From contig NZ_FPBH01000002.1 of assembly GCF_900116445.1 (NCBI RefSeq), positions 124,001 through 188,000 on the forward strand: 64,000 bases of DNA, given 5' to 3'. This DNA is from Paraburkholderia aspalathi. Lineage in GTDB: Bacteria > Pseudomonadota > Gammaproteobacteria > Burkholderiales > Burkholderiaceae. The translations under genes were made by a program, and so were the position numbers. Position 1 is the stretch's first letter. Every line of letters starts with the position of its first letter. The notes below the pieces were generated by a model that saw only the letters and a program-made list of their open reading frames with translations, was not told where the DNA came from and searched no databases. Positions 52,642-62,435 of this stretch are shown here, piece after piece.

Positions 52642-53646
52642 TCAGAACGGATACTGCTTGTAGTTCGACTTGTCGACATTCACCCAGCCCTGGCCGCGCA
52701 CGATAATCCCTTTGCCCGGACCCTTAGCAACGGTGACCTTCGTGTAGCCCGGAATGCCGAGATCGGCGCCGTTCTCAACTGTCTTGCCGTCGATCAGCAT
52801 CTGCGCGACCTTGTTCATCGCAATGCCTGCGAGCTTCGGATCCCAGAACGCAATGCCGTTGATCGCGCCGCTCTCGAGGAACTTGCCGGCTTCCGTCGGC
52901 AGGCCCGTACCGTAGACGCAGATCTTGCCCTGCATGCCGGCTTCTTCCACCGCGCGGCCGATGCCGATCACGTCGAGCGAGGACGAGCCCTGGAAGCCCT
53001 TCAGGTCCGGATGCTTGCGCAGCACTTCCTTCGCGACTTCATAGGCGCGCTCGCCGTCGTTGTTAGTTTCGAGTTTCGGTTCGACCAGATCCATCTTCGG
53101 ATATTTGGCCTTGGCGTTGCCGATCCCGCCGTCGGCCCATTGCACCTGCGAGCGGCTACCCAGTGAACCGACCAGCGCCACCCACTTGCCGTCGTCGTGC
53201 ATGCACGAGGCGAGGCGCTCGTTCAGTCCGGCGCCGTAGGCCGTGTTGTCGAATGCTTCGATGTCGACCATCGTGTTCTTCGCGTTGTCGGCCTCATGGG
53301 TCACCACCTTGATGCCGCGATCCATCGCCTTCTTCAGCGCCGGTTCCAGCGTCGGCGGATCGTAGGGCACCACGGCAATCGCTGTGACCTTCTTGGCGAT
53401 CAGGTCTTCGATGATCTTCAGTTGCTGTGCCGCATCCGCGCGGCCCGGGCCGGTCTGATACGCGTTCACGCCCGGGTTGTCCTTCGCGAATTGCTTGACG
53501 CCGTCGTCCATCCGGTTGAACCAGTTGATACCGGTCACCTTGACGACCGTGACGATCGTCTCGTTGGTTGCAGCCTGCGCAGCGGCGATCACGCCTACGG
53601 TAAGAGCGCCTGCCGCGAGCGCGGCACCCAGTCGAGTCAATTTCAT
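52642..53646 (-). CDS. Periplasmic sugar-binding protein (LsrB/RhaS-like)
   Basis: 334 residues after AAAGGAGA. Signal peptide ends AAAQA. Periplasmic binding protein type I fold: VTGINWFNRMDDGVKQF, DPPTLEPALKKAMDRGIKVVTHEAD, QGSSSLDVIGIGRAVEE. It resembles the LsrB/RhaS branch more than RbsB. The ligand is unknown; the genes beside it suggest deoxyribose, ribose or a nucleoside. The hairpin downstream may raise its expression over that of the ATPase. Confidence 0.9.
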   Translation of the reverse strand: MKLTRLGAALAAGALTVGVIAAAQAATNETIVTVVKVTGINWFNRMDDGVKQFAKDNPGVNAYQTGPGRADAAQQLKIIEDLIAKKVTAIAVVPYDPPTLEPALKKAMDRGIKVVTHEADNAKNTMVDIEAFDNTAYGAGLNERLASCMHDDGKWVALVGSLGSRSQVQWADGGIGNAKAKYPKMDLVEPKLETNNDGERAYEVAKEVLRKHPDLKGFQGSSSLDVIGIGRAVEEAGMQGKICVYGTGLPTEAGKFLESGAINGIAFWDPKLAGIAMNKVAQMLIDGKTVENGADLGIPGYTKVTVAKGPGKGIIVRGQGWVNVDKSNYKQYPF

Positions 53647-53783
53647 GCGATGTCTCCTTTATCCTTCGATGTAGTTCGATGTCGCCCTACTTCACCATCA
53701 CGGACAGTCAGGGCTTGTTGTCCGCCGCGTACTGAAACCTGGATTTGAAACCTGGGTTATGCCTTTTAAGTCTGAGCGTCGCG

Positions 53784-54860
53784 CTAACGTTTCGGGACTG
53801 TGCCGGAACTTGCGGCACTAGCACTCACGCCACCGCCACCGCCGCCGCCGCCAAAACCGAAGATCGCCCGCACCCGCTCGCCGCCTGCAAACGCGAGTGA
53901 CAGCAGCAACAAAAATCCCCACGCGCAATCGCCAAAAAACTGCGATACGCCCAGCAGGTTGAACAGACTCGAGAGAAACTGCAGCACGGTTGCAGCAAAG
54001 AACACGCAGATGATGCGGCCGTGGCCGCCGGCGGGATTCACGCCGCCCATCACCGCGATCAGGATGGCGATCAGCAGATAGGAGTTGCCATAGTCCCATT
54101 TCGCACTGGACGTGTGGGTCGCGCTGATCAGACCAGCGAGCGACGCCAGCACGCCGCACATCGCATACGTCGTAATCAACATCCGCGCGCGCGGAATGCC
54201 CGCATAGAACGCCGCTTTGGGGTTGGTGCCCATCAGATAGAGACGCAGGCCGAACGGGCTGCGTCTGAGCAACCAGCCGAGCACGATCACCGCCGCGATA
54301 AAGATGCAGAACGCGATCGGCACCTGAAACACGGTACCGTTGCCGATATTCGACAAGGGGTCGACATAGTCGACATGCACCGAGGCGCCGTTGCTGAGCA
54401 CCACCGCAAAGCCCGTGAACAGCAACTGCGTGCCGAGCGTGCAGAGAATCGGTGTGAGCCTAAGGCGCGCGATCACCACGCCGTTCAGGAGGCCGCCCAG
54501 CAGCCCCATCGCCACCACGATCGCGCAGAAGAGCGACGTGTAGAGCGCGGGCGAATCGTCGCCGTTGACAAAGTGCGGCACGACGAGCGCTGCAACCATC
54601 CCGGACAGGTTCGCGAGCCCGACACCTGACAGATCGATCCCGCCGTTGCCCGAGACCATCGACAACATGATGCCGAGCGCCAACAAGCCGAGTTCGGGCA
54701 ACTGCCCGCCCATCGACTGCAGATTGTCGATGTCGACGAATTGCCCGTGAGAAAGCCATGTCGCGACCAGCACGACGAGTACATTGACGATCAGCAGAAA
54801 ATTCAGTTGCCGGTCGCCGAACATTTTTCCAGCGGTGAACGAGGACTTCATGGTGAGCAC
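53784..54860 (-). CDS. Sugar ABC transporter permease (second)
   Basis: 358 residues, about ten helices, the LsrD/RbsC type (SGNGGIDLSGVGLANLSG, IAVMGGVNPAGGHG). The C-terminus carries an eight-residue Gly run followed by VSASAASSG, encoded by a repeated GGC/GGT tract, which is not typical. An ATG three codons in (MKSSFT) is an alternative start. Forms a heteromeric channel with the first permease. Confidence 0.9.
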   Translation of the reverse strand: MLTMKSSFTAGKMFGDRQLNFLLIVNVLVVLVATWLSHGQFVDIDNLQSMGGQLPELGLLALGIMLSMVSGNGGIDLSGVGLANLSGMVAALVVPHFVNGDDSPALYTSLFCAIVVAMGLLGGLLNGVVIARLRLTPILCTLGTQLLFTGFAVVLSNGASVHVDYVDPLSNIGNGTVFQVPIAFCIFIAAVIVLGWLLRRSPFGLRLYLMGTNPKAAFYAGIPRARMLITTYAMCGVLASLAGLISATHTSSAKWDYGNSYLLIAILIAVMGGVNPAGGHGRIICVFFAATVLQFLSSLFNLLGVSQFFGDCAWGFLLLLSLAFAGGERVRAIFGFGGGGGGGGVSASAASSGTVPKR

Positions 54861-54885
54861 GATCTCCTTCAGTCTTCGCGAACGG

Positions 54886-55851
54886 TCAGGACAGCGGCGA
54901 GGCGGCCTCGGTCGGCTGGCTCAACACGCGGTTCACTTCGTCAAGCGTCGGCATGGAAGGCGCCGTGCCCGGACGTGTGACGGAAATGCCCGCGAGCGCG
55001 CAGCCGAAGCGCAGCGCTGAGACGGCGTCGTCGCCGCGTGCAAGCGCCGCCGCGAAACCGCCCGTGAAGCCGTCGCCGGCGCCGGCGGTCTCCACCACGC
55101 GGCCGCAGTGATAGGCCGGCACGAGTATCGATTGGCTTGCCGAGTGCAGCAGCGCGCCGCCTTCCCCCAGCGTGACGATCACCGCGCCGACACCTTTGGC
55201 GAGCAGCACGTCGGCGGCACGGCGCGCGTCGTCGGCATTCGCGATCGGCACGCCGGTGAGCGCGGTGGCCTCGGTTTCATTCGGGGTGATGTAGTCGCAC
55301 AACGGAAAGATGTCGTCGTCGAGCGGCAAGGCGGGCGCCGGATTGAACACGGTGATGACGCCGTGCCGGCGCGCCACTTCGAGCCCGCGGCGCGCGGCAG
55401 CCAGCGGCTGTTCGAGTTGCGTGACGAATACGCGCGCAGCGGCGATATCGGCCTCGATCGCGTCGACGTCGGCTGCCTCCATCGTGCCGGCCGCGCCGGA
55501 GGCGACGATGATCGCGTTCATGCCGGTGTTGTCGTCGACAAAGATATGCGCGGCGCCCGTGGACACGCCCTCCACTACCGAGGCGCGTGCCGTGATGCCT
55601 TCAGCGGCCCATGTGGCGCGCGCAATCTCACCGAACGCGTCGTTGCCGATGCGCGTGCAGAACACCACCTGGGCACCGGCGCGCGCCGCCGCCACCGCCT
55701 GATTTGAGCCCTTGCCGCCCGGCCCCATCGCGAAGGCCGTGCCGGCAATCGTCTCGCCGATCAGCGGCATACGTCCGGCGCGAAACGTCAGGTCGGTGAC
55801 GTAGATGCCGAGAATGACGACACGCCCATTTCCTTGCAAAGACGTGTTCAT
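54886..55851 (-). CDS. PfkB-family sugar kinase (ribokinase/deoxyribokinase-like)
   Basis: 321 residues from ATG 55851 with GGGGAA upstream. PfkB signatures: GPGGKGSNQAVAAARAG near residue 40 and ETAGAGDGFTGGFAAAL with the catalytic Asp near residue 255. Ribokinases phosphorylate the 5-hydroxyl of ribose. With deoC next door, 2-deoxyribose is a likely substrate, giving the DeoC substrate. Substrate choice is inference. Confidence 0.88.
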   Translation of the reverse strand: MNTSLQGNGRVVILGIYVTDLTFRAGRMPLIGETIAGTAFAMGPGGKGSNQAVAAARAGAQVVFCTRIGNDAFGEIARATWAAEGITARASVVEGVSTGAAHIFVDDNTGMNAIIVASGAAGTMEAADVDAIEADIAAARVFVTQLEQPLAAARRGLEVARRHGVITVFNPAPALPLDDDIFPLCDYITPNETEATALTGVPIANADDARRAADVLLAKGVGAVIVTLGEGGALLHSASQSILVPAYHCGRVVETAGAGDGFTGGFAAALARGDDAVSALRFGCALAGISVTRPGTAPSMPTLDEVNRVLSQPTEAASPLS

Positions 55852-56013
55852 TCGCGTTCCCCTTGAGGCGCGTTGATCGTGAGGCATGCGTGCGGGGCAT
55901 GTATTGCGCGCAGCACCGCGGTGTTCCATTGCAGATCCAGATGCTTCAGCACGTTGTCTCCTCCATTTTCTGGTTGGCGTGCAGGGTGTTCAGGCGTAAG
56001 GGCCGACGTTCAA

Positions 56014-58407
56014 TCAGTCTCCGTACGGTATCCAGATGTTCTTCACCTGGACGGCCTGGCGCAGGAACGGCCGGCCTTCGCTCGAACGGTCGAACCAGTC
56101 GAACTGGCGGCCGTGATCGACGAAGGTACGCTTCAGATTCCCGATCGACTCGCGCTCGACCAGCGTCGAATCCGCCGCGCTGCCGAAACACCAGACGGCA
56201 TCGACGTCGTCGTGTTTGGCGAGCGCCGGCAACAGCGCGTCACGTTCACCGGTGACAATGTTCAACACACCGGCCGGCACATCCGACGTTTCGGCCACCT
56301 GATAAAAGTCGGTCACCGTAAGCGGACATGAGACGCTCGGCAACACCACCACGCGATTACCCATGGCCAATGCGGGCGCCGCCAGCGAGACGAAGCCGAG
56401 CAACGGCGCTTCGTCCGGACAGGCAATGCCGATCACACCGAGCGGCTCATGCATCGCCAGCGCGACGCCGCGCAGCGGCGGCGTATGCACGGCGCCGTCG
56501 AACTTGTCGGCCCACGCCGCGTACGTGAAGAGACGCGCCACCGCCGCCTCGACTTCCGCATGCGCTGCCGCTTCCGTCGCGCCGTTTCTCGTTACGAGTT
56601 GCCGCGCGAACTCGTCCGCACGAATGGCCAGGTTCTCCGCGAGATAGAACAGCACCTGAGCACGGTTATGCGTACTTGCCTGCGACCACTTCTGCGCCGC
56701 GCGCGCCGCTTCGACCGCGTTGCGAATGTCCTTGCGGTTGCCCTCGCCCACTTCACCGACCAGCGTCCCATCCGGCGCGTGTACCGGCAGCGAATAGCCG
56801 CTATCCGGACGCACCTGCTTGCCGCCGATAAAGAGTTTCGCGGTGCGGTCGATCAACGTGACGTTCGACAACGGATCGCGCTCGCCTGCGCCTGCCATCT
56901 GTTCAACACGCACGGGCTGACGGACAGCAAGATTGAGCCAGGCACGCGGTTTCAGATATTCGTAGATGCCCTCACGGCCGCCTTCGCGACCATAGCCCGA
57001 CTCGCGATAACCGCCAAAGCCGACCGCCGCATCGAACAGATTGGTCGCGTTGATCCATACGACACCGCACGCGAGACGCGGCGCGATATCGAGCGCGCGG
57101 CCGATGGTCTCGCTCCACACGCTCGCGGCGAGTCCGTAGCGCGAATTGTTGGCGAGCGCAATCGCCTCATCCGGCGTGCGAAAGCTCATCGTGACCAGCA
57201 CCGGTCCGAAGATTTCTTCCTGCGCGAGAGTAGATGCCGGCGCCACGCCGGTGACGAGCGTGGGCGGATAGAAGCAACCGCCGGCGGGCATCGTCGTATC
57301 GGGCGACTGCCACACCGCACAGCCTTCGCGCCGGCCGGTTTCCACCAGCGACTCGATGCGTTCGAGCTGCACCGGATCGACGATCGCACCGATATCGATA
57401 CTTTTATCGAGCGACGTGCCGACGCGCAGCGTTTCCATGCGGCGCTTCAGCTTTGCGATGAAGCGCGCTTCGATCCCCTCCTGCACGAGCAGTCGCGAGC
57501 CGGCGCAGCAGACCTGCCCCTGGTTAAACCAGATCGCGTCAACCACACCTTCGACGGCGCCATCGAGATCCGCATCGTCGAACACGATGAAGGGCGACTT
57601 GCCGCCGAGTTCGAGCGTCAGCGATTTGCCCGTGCCGGCCGTAGCCGCACGGATCAGGCGCCCGACTTCCGTCGAACCCGTGAAAGCGATCTTGTCCACC
57701 CGCGGATGTTCGACGAGCGCGGCGCCCGTGCGGCCATCACCCGTGACAACGTTCAGCACGCCCGCCGGCAACCCCGTTCGATGAGCGAGTTCGGCGAACA
57801 GCAACGCGGTGAGCGGCGTGTATTCAGCCGGCTTCAACACGACGCAGTTGCCCGTTGCGATCGCCGGTGCGATCTTCCACGCGAGCATCAGCAGCGGAAA
57901 ATTCCACGGCACGATCTGCCCGACGACCCCGAGCGGCGCATAGTCGGCGAATTCGCTCTCCTGCAACTGCGCCCAACCCGCGTGATGCAGGAAGTGCCGC
58001 GCGACCAGCGGCACGTCGATATCGCGCGTCTCACGAATCGGCTTGCCGTTGTCGAGCGCTTCGAGCACGGCAAAGAGGCGGCTATGACGCTGGACCATGC
58101 GCGCAAGCGCATACAGATGCCGCGCCCGTCCGGCGCCGCCGAGCGCGAGCCAGCCCGGCTGCGCGGCACGCGCGGCCGCTACCGCCGCGTCGACGTCGGC
58201 CGCATCGCCCTGGGCGATCTCGGCAAGCCGCCCGCCCGTGGCAGGCGCGTGCGAAACGAAGTGCTCACCGGCGGCCGGCGCATGCCACGCCCCGCCGATG
58301 AAATGCCCGAAGCTCGCTTCATGCTGCGCGAGCCAGGCGCGCGCTGGCTGATCGTCCTCGGGTGCGGGACCGTACTCCATCGATGAAAAATACTCGGCTA
58401 CGCTCAT
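56014..58407 (-). CDS. ALDH16-type two-domain aldehyde dehydrogenase
   Basis: 797 residues, far longer than a single ALDH (about 490). Domain 1 is complete: FTGSTEVGR, LELGGKSPF (general base Glu, about 266) and catalytic Cys300 in GQVCCAGSR. Domain 2 (about 500-797) resembles an ALDH but has no matching cysteine motif. This is the architecture of the ALDH16 family. Between deoC and a sugar kinase it probably oxidises the acetaldehyde released by DeoC; that is inference. Gap to deoC is 16 bp. Confidence 0.88.
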   Translation of the reverse strand: MSVAEYFSSMEYGPAPEDDQPARAWLAQHEASFGHFIGGAWHAPAAGEHFVSHAPATGGRLAEIAQGDAADVDAAVAAARAAQPGWLALGGAGRARHLYALARMVQRHSRLFAVLEALDNGKPIRETRDIDVPLVARHFLHHAGWAQLQESEFADYAPLGVVGQIVPWNFPLLMLAWKIAPAIATGNCVVLKPAEYTPLTALLFAELAHRTGLPAGVLNVVTGDGRTGAALVEHPRVDKIAFTGSTEVGRLIRAATAGTGKSLTLELGGKSPFIVFDDADLDGAVEGVVDAIWFNQGQVCCAGSRLLVQEGIEARFIAKLKRRMETLRVGTSLDKSIDIGAIVDPVQLERIESLVETGRREGCAVWQSPDTTMPAGGCFYPPTLVTGVAPASTLAQEEIFGPVLVTMSFRTPDEAIALANNSRYGLAASVWSETIGRALDIAPRLACGVVWINATNLFDAAVGFGGYRESGYGREGGREGIYEYLKPRAWLNLAVRQPVRVEQMAGAGERDPLSNVTLIDRTAKLFIGGKQVRPDSGYSLPVHAPDGTLVGEVGEGNRKDIRNAVEAARAAQKWSQASTHNRAQVLFYLAENLAIRADEFARQLVTRNGATEAAAHAEVEAAVARLFTYAAWADKFDGAVHTPPLRGVALAMHEPLGVIGIACPDEAPLLGFVSLAAPALAMGNRVVVLPSVSCPLTVTDFYQVAETSDVPAGVLNIVTGERDALLPALAKHDDVDAVWCFGSAADSTLVERESIGNLKRTFVDHGRQFDWFDRSSEGRPFLRQAVQVKNIWIPYGD

Positions 58408-58423
58408 GGGATCGGTCTTCTGT

Positions 58424-59434
58424 TCAGGCTACGGGGTGACGGTTGAAAGCGGAGTAACGACCGCTGACGTGATGTTCGAGCTGGCGTTCGATATCGGCCA
58501 GCAGGCTCGAGGCGCCGATACGGAACAGGTCCGGTTCGAGCCACGGGCGGCCGAGCTCTTCCTTCATGAGGATCTGATAGGACAGCACCGACTTCGCGCT
58601 CGACACGCCGCCCGCCGGTTTGAAGCCGATCGGCACGCCGGTGCGCTCCTGGTATTCGCGAATCATGCGCACCATCACCAGCGAGACATCCAGCGTGGCG
58701 TTGACCCCTTCCTTGCCGGTCGACGTCTTGATGAAGTCCGCGCCGGCCATCATGCAAACCATCGAGGCGCGCGCCACGTTGGAGAGCGTGCGAATGTCGC
58801 CGGTCGCCAGAATCGTCTTGAGGTGCGCGGGGCCGCAGGCTGCACGGAAGTCGCGCACTTCGTCGTAGAGCGCCTGCCAGTTGCCGGTCAGCACATATTC
58901 ACGCGTGACGACAATGTCGATTTCCTGCGCCCCGTCCGCAACCGAAGCCTCGATCTCTTTCAGCTTCAGCGGATGCGGAATCAGCCCGGCGGGAAATCCT
59001 GTCGACACCGCCGCGACCGGAATGCCGCTGCCCTGCAGCGCGTCCACCGCCGCCGCGACGAACCGGTGATAGACGCAGACCGCGCCCGTCGTGATGCCTT
59101 GCGGCGCGATACCGAGCGCTTCGAGCAGATCGGCCCGCACCGGTTGGCGCGCCTTCGCACACAGGCGGCGCACGCGGCCTTCGGTGTCGTCGCCATTGAG
59201 CGTGGTGAGGTCGATGCAGGTGACGGCCTTCAGCAACCAGGCCGCCTGCGCATCTTTCTTGACGGTACGGCGCGTGGCAAGCGTCGCCGTGCGCCGTTCG
59301 ACCGCCGACTGGTTGACGCGCAAGCCGTCCAGCCAGGATGCGTCGAACGGCATGCCCGGGTTGCGCACCGGGTGAATGAGCGGGCCGCCGCGCAGCGCGA
59401 CGACCGAAGAAGAAAGCACAGGGGCTTCAGGCAT
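58424..59434 (-). CDS. deoC: Deoxyribose-phosphate aldolase
   Basis: 336 residues, the long form with an N-terminal extension of about 60 residues like animal DERA. Class I aldolase: Schiff-base lysine in ADFIKTSTGKEG and a second lysine in IGFKPAGGV; VSTGFPAGL and EIDIV line the barrel. It splits 2-deoxyribose-5-phosphate into glyceraldehyde-3-phosphate and acetaldehyde. First gene of the minus-strand operon. Confidence 0.95.
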   Translation of the reverse strand: MPEAPVLSSSVVALRGGPLIHPVRNPGMPFDASWLDGLRVNQSAVERRTATLATRRTVKKDAQAAWLLKAVTCIDLTTLNGDDTEGRVRRLCAKARQPVRADLLEALGIAPQGITTGAVCVYHRFVAAAVDALQGSGIPVAAVSTGFPAGLIPHPLKLKEIEASVADGAQEIDIVVTREYVLTGNWQALYDEVRDFRAACGPAHLKTILATGDIRTLSNVARASMVCMMAGADFIKTSTGKEGVNATLDVSLVMVRMIREYQERTGVPIGFKPAGGVSSAKSVLSYQILMKEELGRPWLEPDLFRIGASSLLADIERQLEHHVSGRYSAFNRHPVA

Positions 59435-59686
59435 AAGACATCCGAAAATTTGATGCGGCGCACAACAGCCGCCGACAATTTGTTCCCACTTATGCTACAA
59501 CGATTGATAGAATCATAACAAGTATTACGCTTCAATCATCACATAAGCAGCCACCCAAGCGCTGCGAGCGCCGCCAATGTTATTGACGCACCATATTCAT
59601 GATGCGAAGATCACAACACGGCTTTGCCCGATAGCACCACATACAAAGAAAAGAATGTCGTCGTCTTGACGAAGGAGACATGCCAG
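59435..59686. promoter_or_regulatory. Divergent promoter region between deoC operon and second ABC importer
   Basis: A+T-rich core at 59480-59540. On the plus strand TTGATA (59504-59509) and TACGCT (59526-59531) are 16 bp apart. On the minus strand TTGTTA and TAGCAT are 18 bp apart in the same stretch. TGAT-AGA-ATCA (59506-59516) is a short inverted repeat within the overlap and could be the DeoR-type operator. Prediction only. Confidence 0.35.
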
Positions 59687-61318
59687 ATGAGTGAGCCGGT
59701 TGCGGTCGCGGCCGCGTCATCGCCTCAGGTTCCATTGATCCGTGTTGCGGGCGTCACCAAGCGATTTGGTGGCGTGCAGGCGCTGCGCGGCGTCAGCCTT
59801 GATGTGTTGCCCGGCGAAGTGCATGCCTTGCTCGGCGAAAACGGCGCGGGCAAATCCACGCTGATCAAGATCCTCAGCGGCGTTCACACCTACGACGACG
59901 GCGTCATCGAGATCGATGGCCAGACAGTGGCGTTCGAGTCGCCGGCGCGATCGCGTGAGGCGGGTGTTGCCGTGGTCTACCAGGATCTGAGCCTCGTCGA
60001 ATCGCTATCGGTCGGCGCCAATCTGATGCTGGGGCGCGAGCCTCGCACACGCCTCGGCTTTGTGAAAAACCGCCAGCTCATGGCGACGGTTAGCGAGTTT
60101 CTTCGCTCGCACGGCATCCCGCTCGACCCGCGCACCGCCGTTGGCGCATTGCCGTTCGCCTACCGGCAAATGACTGAGATCTGCAAGGCGCTGATGGGCG
60201 ACGTGCGGGTCCTGATCCTCGACGAACCCACCTCGGCGCTCACGGGCGGCGAAGAGCAAATTCTGTTCGACGCGATTCGCGCGGTCACGAATCGCGGCGT
60301 GGGCGTGATCTACGTGACACATCGGTTGAATGAGGTGTTTCGGATTTCGCAGCGCGTCACCGTGTTCCGCGATGGCGCCAATGCCGGCACGTTCTCGACG
60401 GCGGAGACCGACATGAAGCAGCTGGTCGCGGCGATCGTCGGTCCCGGCCATGCCGCGTTGCAGGCGCGGGAGAGGACGGCTGTCGGCGCTGCCGAGGATG
60501 AATCAGCCGTTGGACCGCAAACATCGGACACCTCCAATGCCGCCGCTGTACCCGTTCTCAAATTGTCGAACGTGAGCAATGACAGGCTTCACGACGTCGA
60601 CCTCACGATTCGTCCTGGCGAGATCCATGGCCTTGCGGGATTGATCGGCAGTGGGCGCACGGAAATTCTGCAAACCATCTTTGGCATTCGCAGAATCGAA
60701 GCGGGCGCCATCGAGATCGGCGGTCAATCGCGCTCTCGTATCACACCCGCCGAGGCCATCCAGCTCGGCATAGCGCTGGTGCCCGAAGATCGTCATCTTG
60801 AAGGGCTTGTTCTCGATCATTCGATCGAACGCAACCTGACCTTGCCGCGGTTGCCGCAATTTTCTCGCTGGGGATGGTTGCGCAGCCAGGCGGCCGTCAA
60901 CCAGGCGAAGCGCTCGATGAAAGAGCTGGCAGTCAAGGCGCCCGGCTCCTCGACCGCGGTCAAGTTTTTATCCGGCGGCAACCAGCAGAAAGTGGTCTTC
61001 GCGAAGTGGAACCATCCGCGCCCCACGCTTCTATTGCTCGACGAACCGACTGTCGGCGTCGACGTCGGCGCACGCGAGGAGATCTACGGCGTAGTGCATG
61101 ACGCCGCGCGAGCGGGCACGGCCGTGCTCGTCGTGTCCTCGGACCTCGATGAACTGTTGCGCCTGTGCGGCCGGATTTCGATCGTCGCGGACGGCTCGAT
61201 CGTCAAGACCGTCGAGCGCGCCGAACTCGCCAACGCCGAAGCGCTTCATCACCTGATTCAACTGTCCCGTTCTTCCATCGAGTCCCCCGAGGGGACGTCC
61301 TTTGAGCACGCAATATGA
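59687..61318 (+). CDS. Sugar ABC transporter ATPase (second importer, RbsA-like)
   Basis: 543 residues from ATG 59687 with AAGGAGA 8 bp upstream; an upstream TTG extension is unlikely. NBD1: GENGAGKST, degenerate signature LPFAYRQM, DEPTSALT. NBD2: GLIGSGRTE instead of a canonical Walker A, signature LSGGNQQ, DEPTVGVDVG. The C-terminal tail (SPEGTSFEHAI) is encoded across a GTCCCC/GGGGAC inverted repeat. It overlaps the permease by ATGA. Confidence 0.93.
   Translation: MSEPVAVAAASSPQVPLIRVAGVTKRFGGVQALRGVSLDVLPGEVHALLGENGAGKSTLIKILSGVHTYDDGVIEIDGQTVAFESPARSREAGVAVVYQDLSLVESLSVGANLMLGREPRTRLGFVKNRQLMATVSEFLRSHGIPLDPRTAVGALPFAYRQMTEICKALMGDVRVLILDEPTSALTGGEEQILFDAIRAVTNRGVGVIYVTHRLNEVFRISQRVTVFRDGANAGTFSTAETDMKQLVAAIVGPGHAALQARERTAVGAAEDESAVGPQTSDTSNAAAVPVLKLSNVSNDRLHDVDLTIRPGEIHGLAGLIGSGRTEILQTIFGIRRIEAGAIEIGGQSRSRITPAEAIQLGIALVPEDRHLEGLVLDHSIERNLTLPRLPQFSRWGWLRSQAAVNQAKRSMKELAVKAPGSSTAVKFLSGGNQQKVVFAKWNHPRPTLLLLDEPTVGVDVGAREEIYGVVHDAARAGTAVLVVSSDLDELLRLCGRISIVADGSIVKTVERAELANAEALHHLIQLSRSSIESPEGTSFEHAI
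61282..61296. repeat. GTCCCC/GGGGAC inverted repeat inside the ATPase 3' end
   Basis: Six-bp arms around CGA, then GTCCTTTGAG. It resembles the palindrome at 52599-52614, which is also followed by a TCCTT-type sequence on one strand. Here it is coding. Confidence 0.7.
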
Positions 61319-62316
61319 ACGACTCTGTCTCGCCGCTGACGGCTAAACGGCAGGCATCGCCACCGCAGAAGAGCCGTATGCGGCGCCTCGCGCAACTCCT
61401 CTTGCAAGGCGACCGGCCCTATGCACTCTACGGCGCGTTCGCGATCCTGCTGGTGGTGTTCAGCTTTGCCTCGCCGTGGTTTCTCTCCATCGACAACTTC
61501 CTGAATATCGGCCGGCAGACCGCACTGGTCTCGATCGTCGCAATCGGCATGACCTTCGTGATCATTGCGCGGCAGATCGATCTGTCAGTGGGCTCGACCT
61601 TGGCGCTCTCGGGCATGTCCGCGGCGCTCGCCATGTCGCATGTCGGCGACAGCTGGATCATCGGCGCGATTGCCGGCATCGGCACCGGCGCAATCGTCGG
61701 CGCGATCAATGGCGTCGTCACCACGCGGCTGAACATTCCATCGTTTCTCGTGACGCTCGGCACCTTGAGCGCGGCACGCGGACTCGCGCTGATGGTGACG
61801 ACAACCCGGCCCGAGATCATCACCAACGACTCGTTCATCTCGATCTTCGGCGAGGGCGATATTGCCGGTGTGCCGGTGCCGATCATCTGGACGGTGCTGA
61901 CCGTGATCGCCGGCATCCTGCTGCTGCACTACAGCGTGTTCGGCCGGCAGATCTATGCGGCCGGCGGCAATCCGACTGCGGCGCTCTACTCCGGCATCAA
62001 CACGCGACGCGTGACCACCCTCGCCTTCATTCTCACCGGCGCGCTGGCCGGGCTCGCGGCGCTCGTGCTCGCTGCACGCTCGCATGCGGCGCGGCCCGAT
62101 GTCGTGCAAGGGCTCGAGCTCGATGTGATTGCTTCTGTAACGCTCGGCGGTTGCAGTCTGTTCGGTGGTCGCGGCTTCGTGCTCGGCACGCTGCTCGGCA
62201 GCCTCATCATCGGCACGCTCAATAACGGGCTGGTGCTGCTCGGCGTCAGTTCGTCGCTGCAGTTGGTGATCAAGGGTGCGATTATCGTCGCGGCTGTGGC
62301 GTTTACCAGGAAGTGA
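61315..62316 (+). CDS. Sugar ABC transporter permease (second importer)
   Basis: 333 residues, RbsC/AraH family: ARQIDLSVGSTLALSGM, GAINGVVTTRLNIPSFLVTLGT, SVTLGGCSLFGGRGFVLGTLLG. Eight to ten helices. Start overlaps the ATPase stop. As only one permease is encoded, it probably acts as a homodimer, unlike the first importer. Confidence 0.92.
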   Translation: MNDSVSPLTAKRQASPPQKSRMRRLAQLLLQGDRPYALYGAFAILLVVFSFASPWFLSIDNFLNIGRQTALVSIVAIGMTFVIIARQIDLSVGSTLALSGMSAALAMSHVGDSWIIGAIAGIGTGAIVGAINGVVTTRLNIPSFLVTLGTLSAARGLALMVTTTRPEIITNDSFISIFGEGDIAGVPVPIIWTVLTVIAGILLLHYSVFGRQIYAAGGNPTAALYSGINTRRVTTLAFILTGALAGLAALVLAARSHAARPDVVQGLELDVIASVTLGGCSLFGGRGFVLGTLLGSLIIGTLNNGLVLLGVSSSLQLVIKGAIIVAAVAFTRK

Positions 62317-62435
62317 TTCAGGAAGTAACCAGGGAAATGAGGAAAGCACGTCGATCACGCGAGATGTCACGTGCCCGCGTTGTTCGTGAATGGCAGGAGA
62401 CGTAACACAAACATGAAGACCAACGGAGAAGAATC

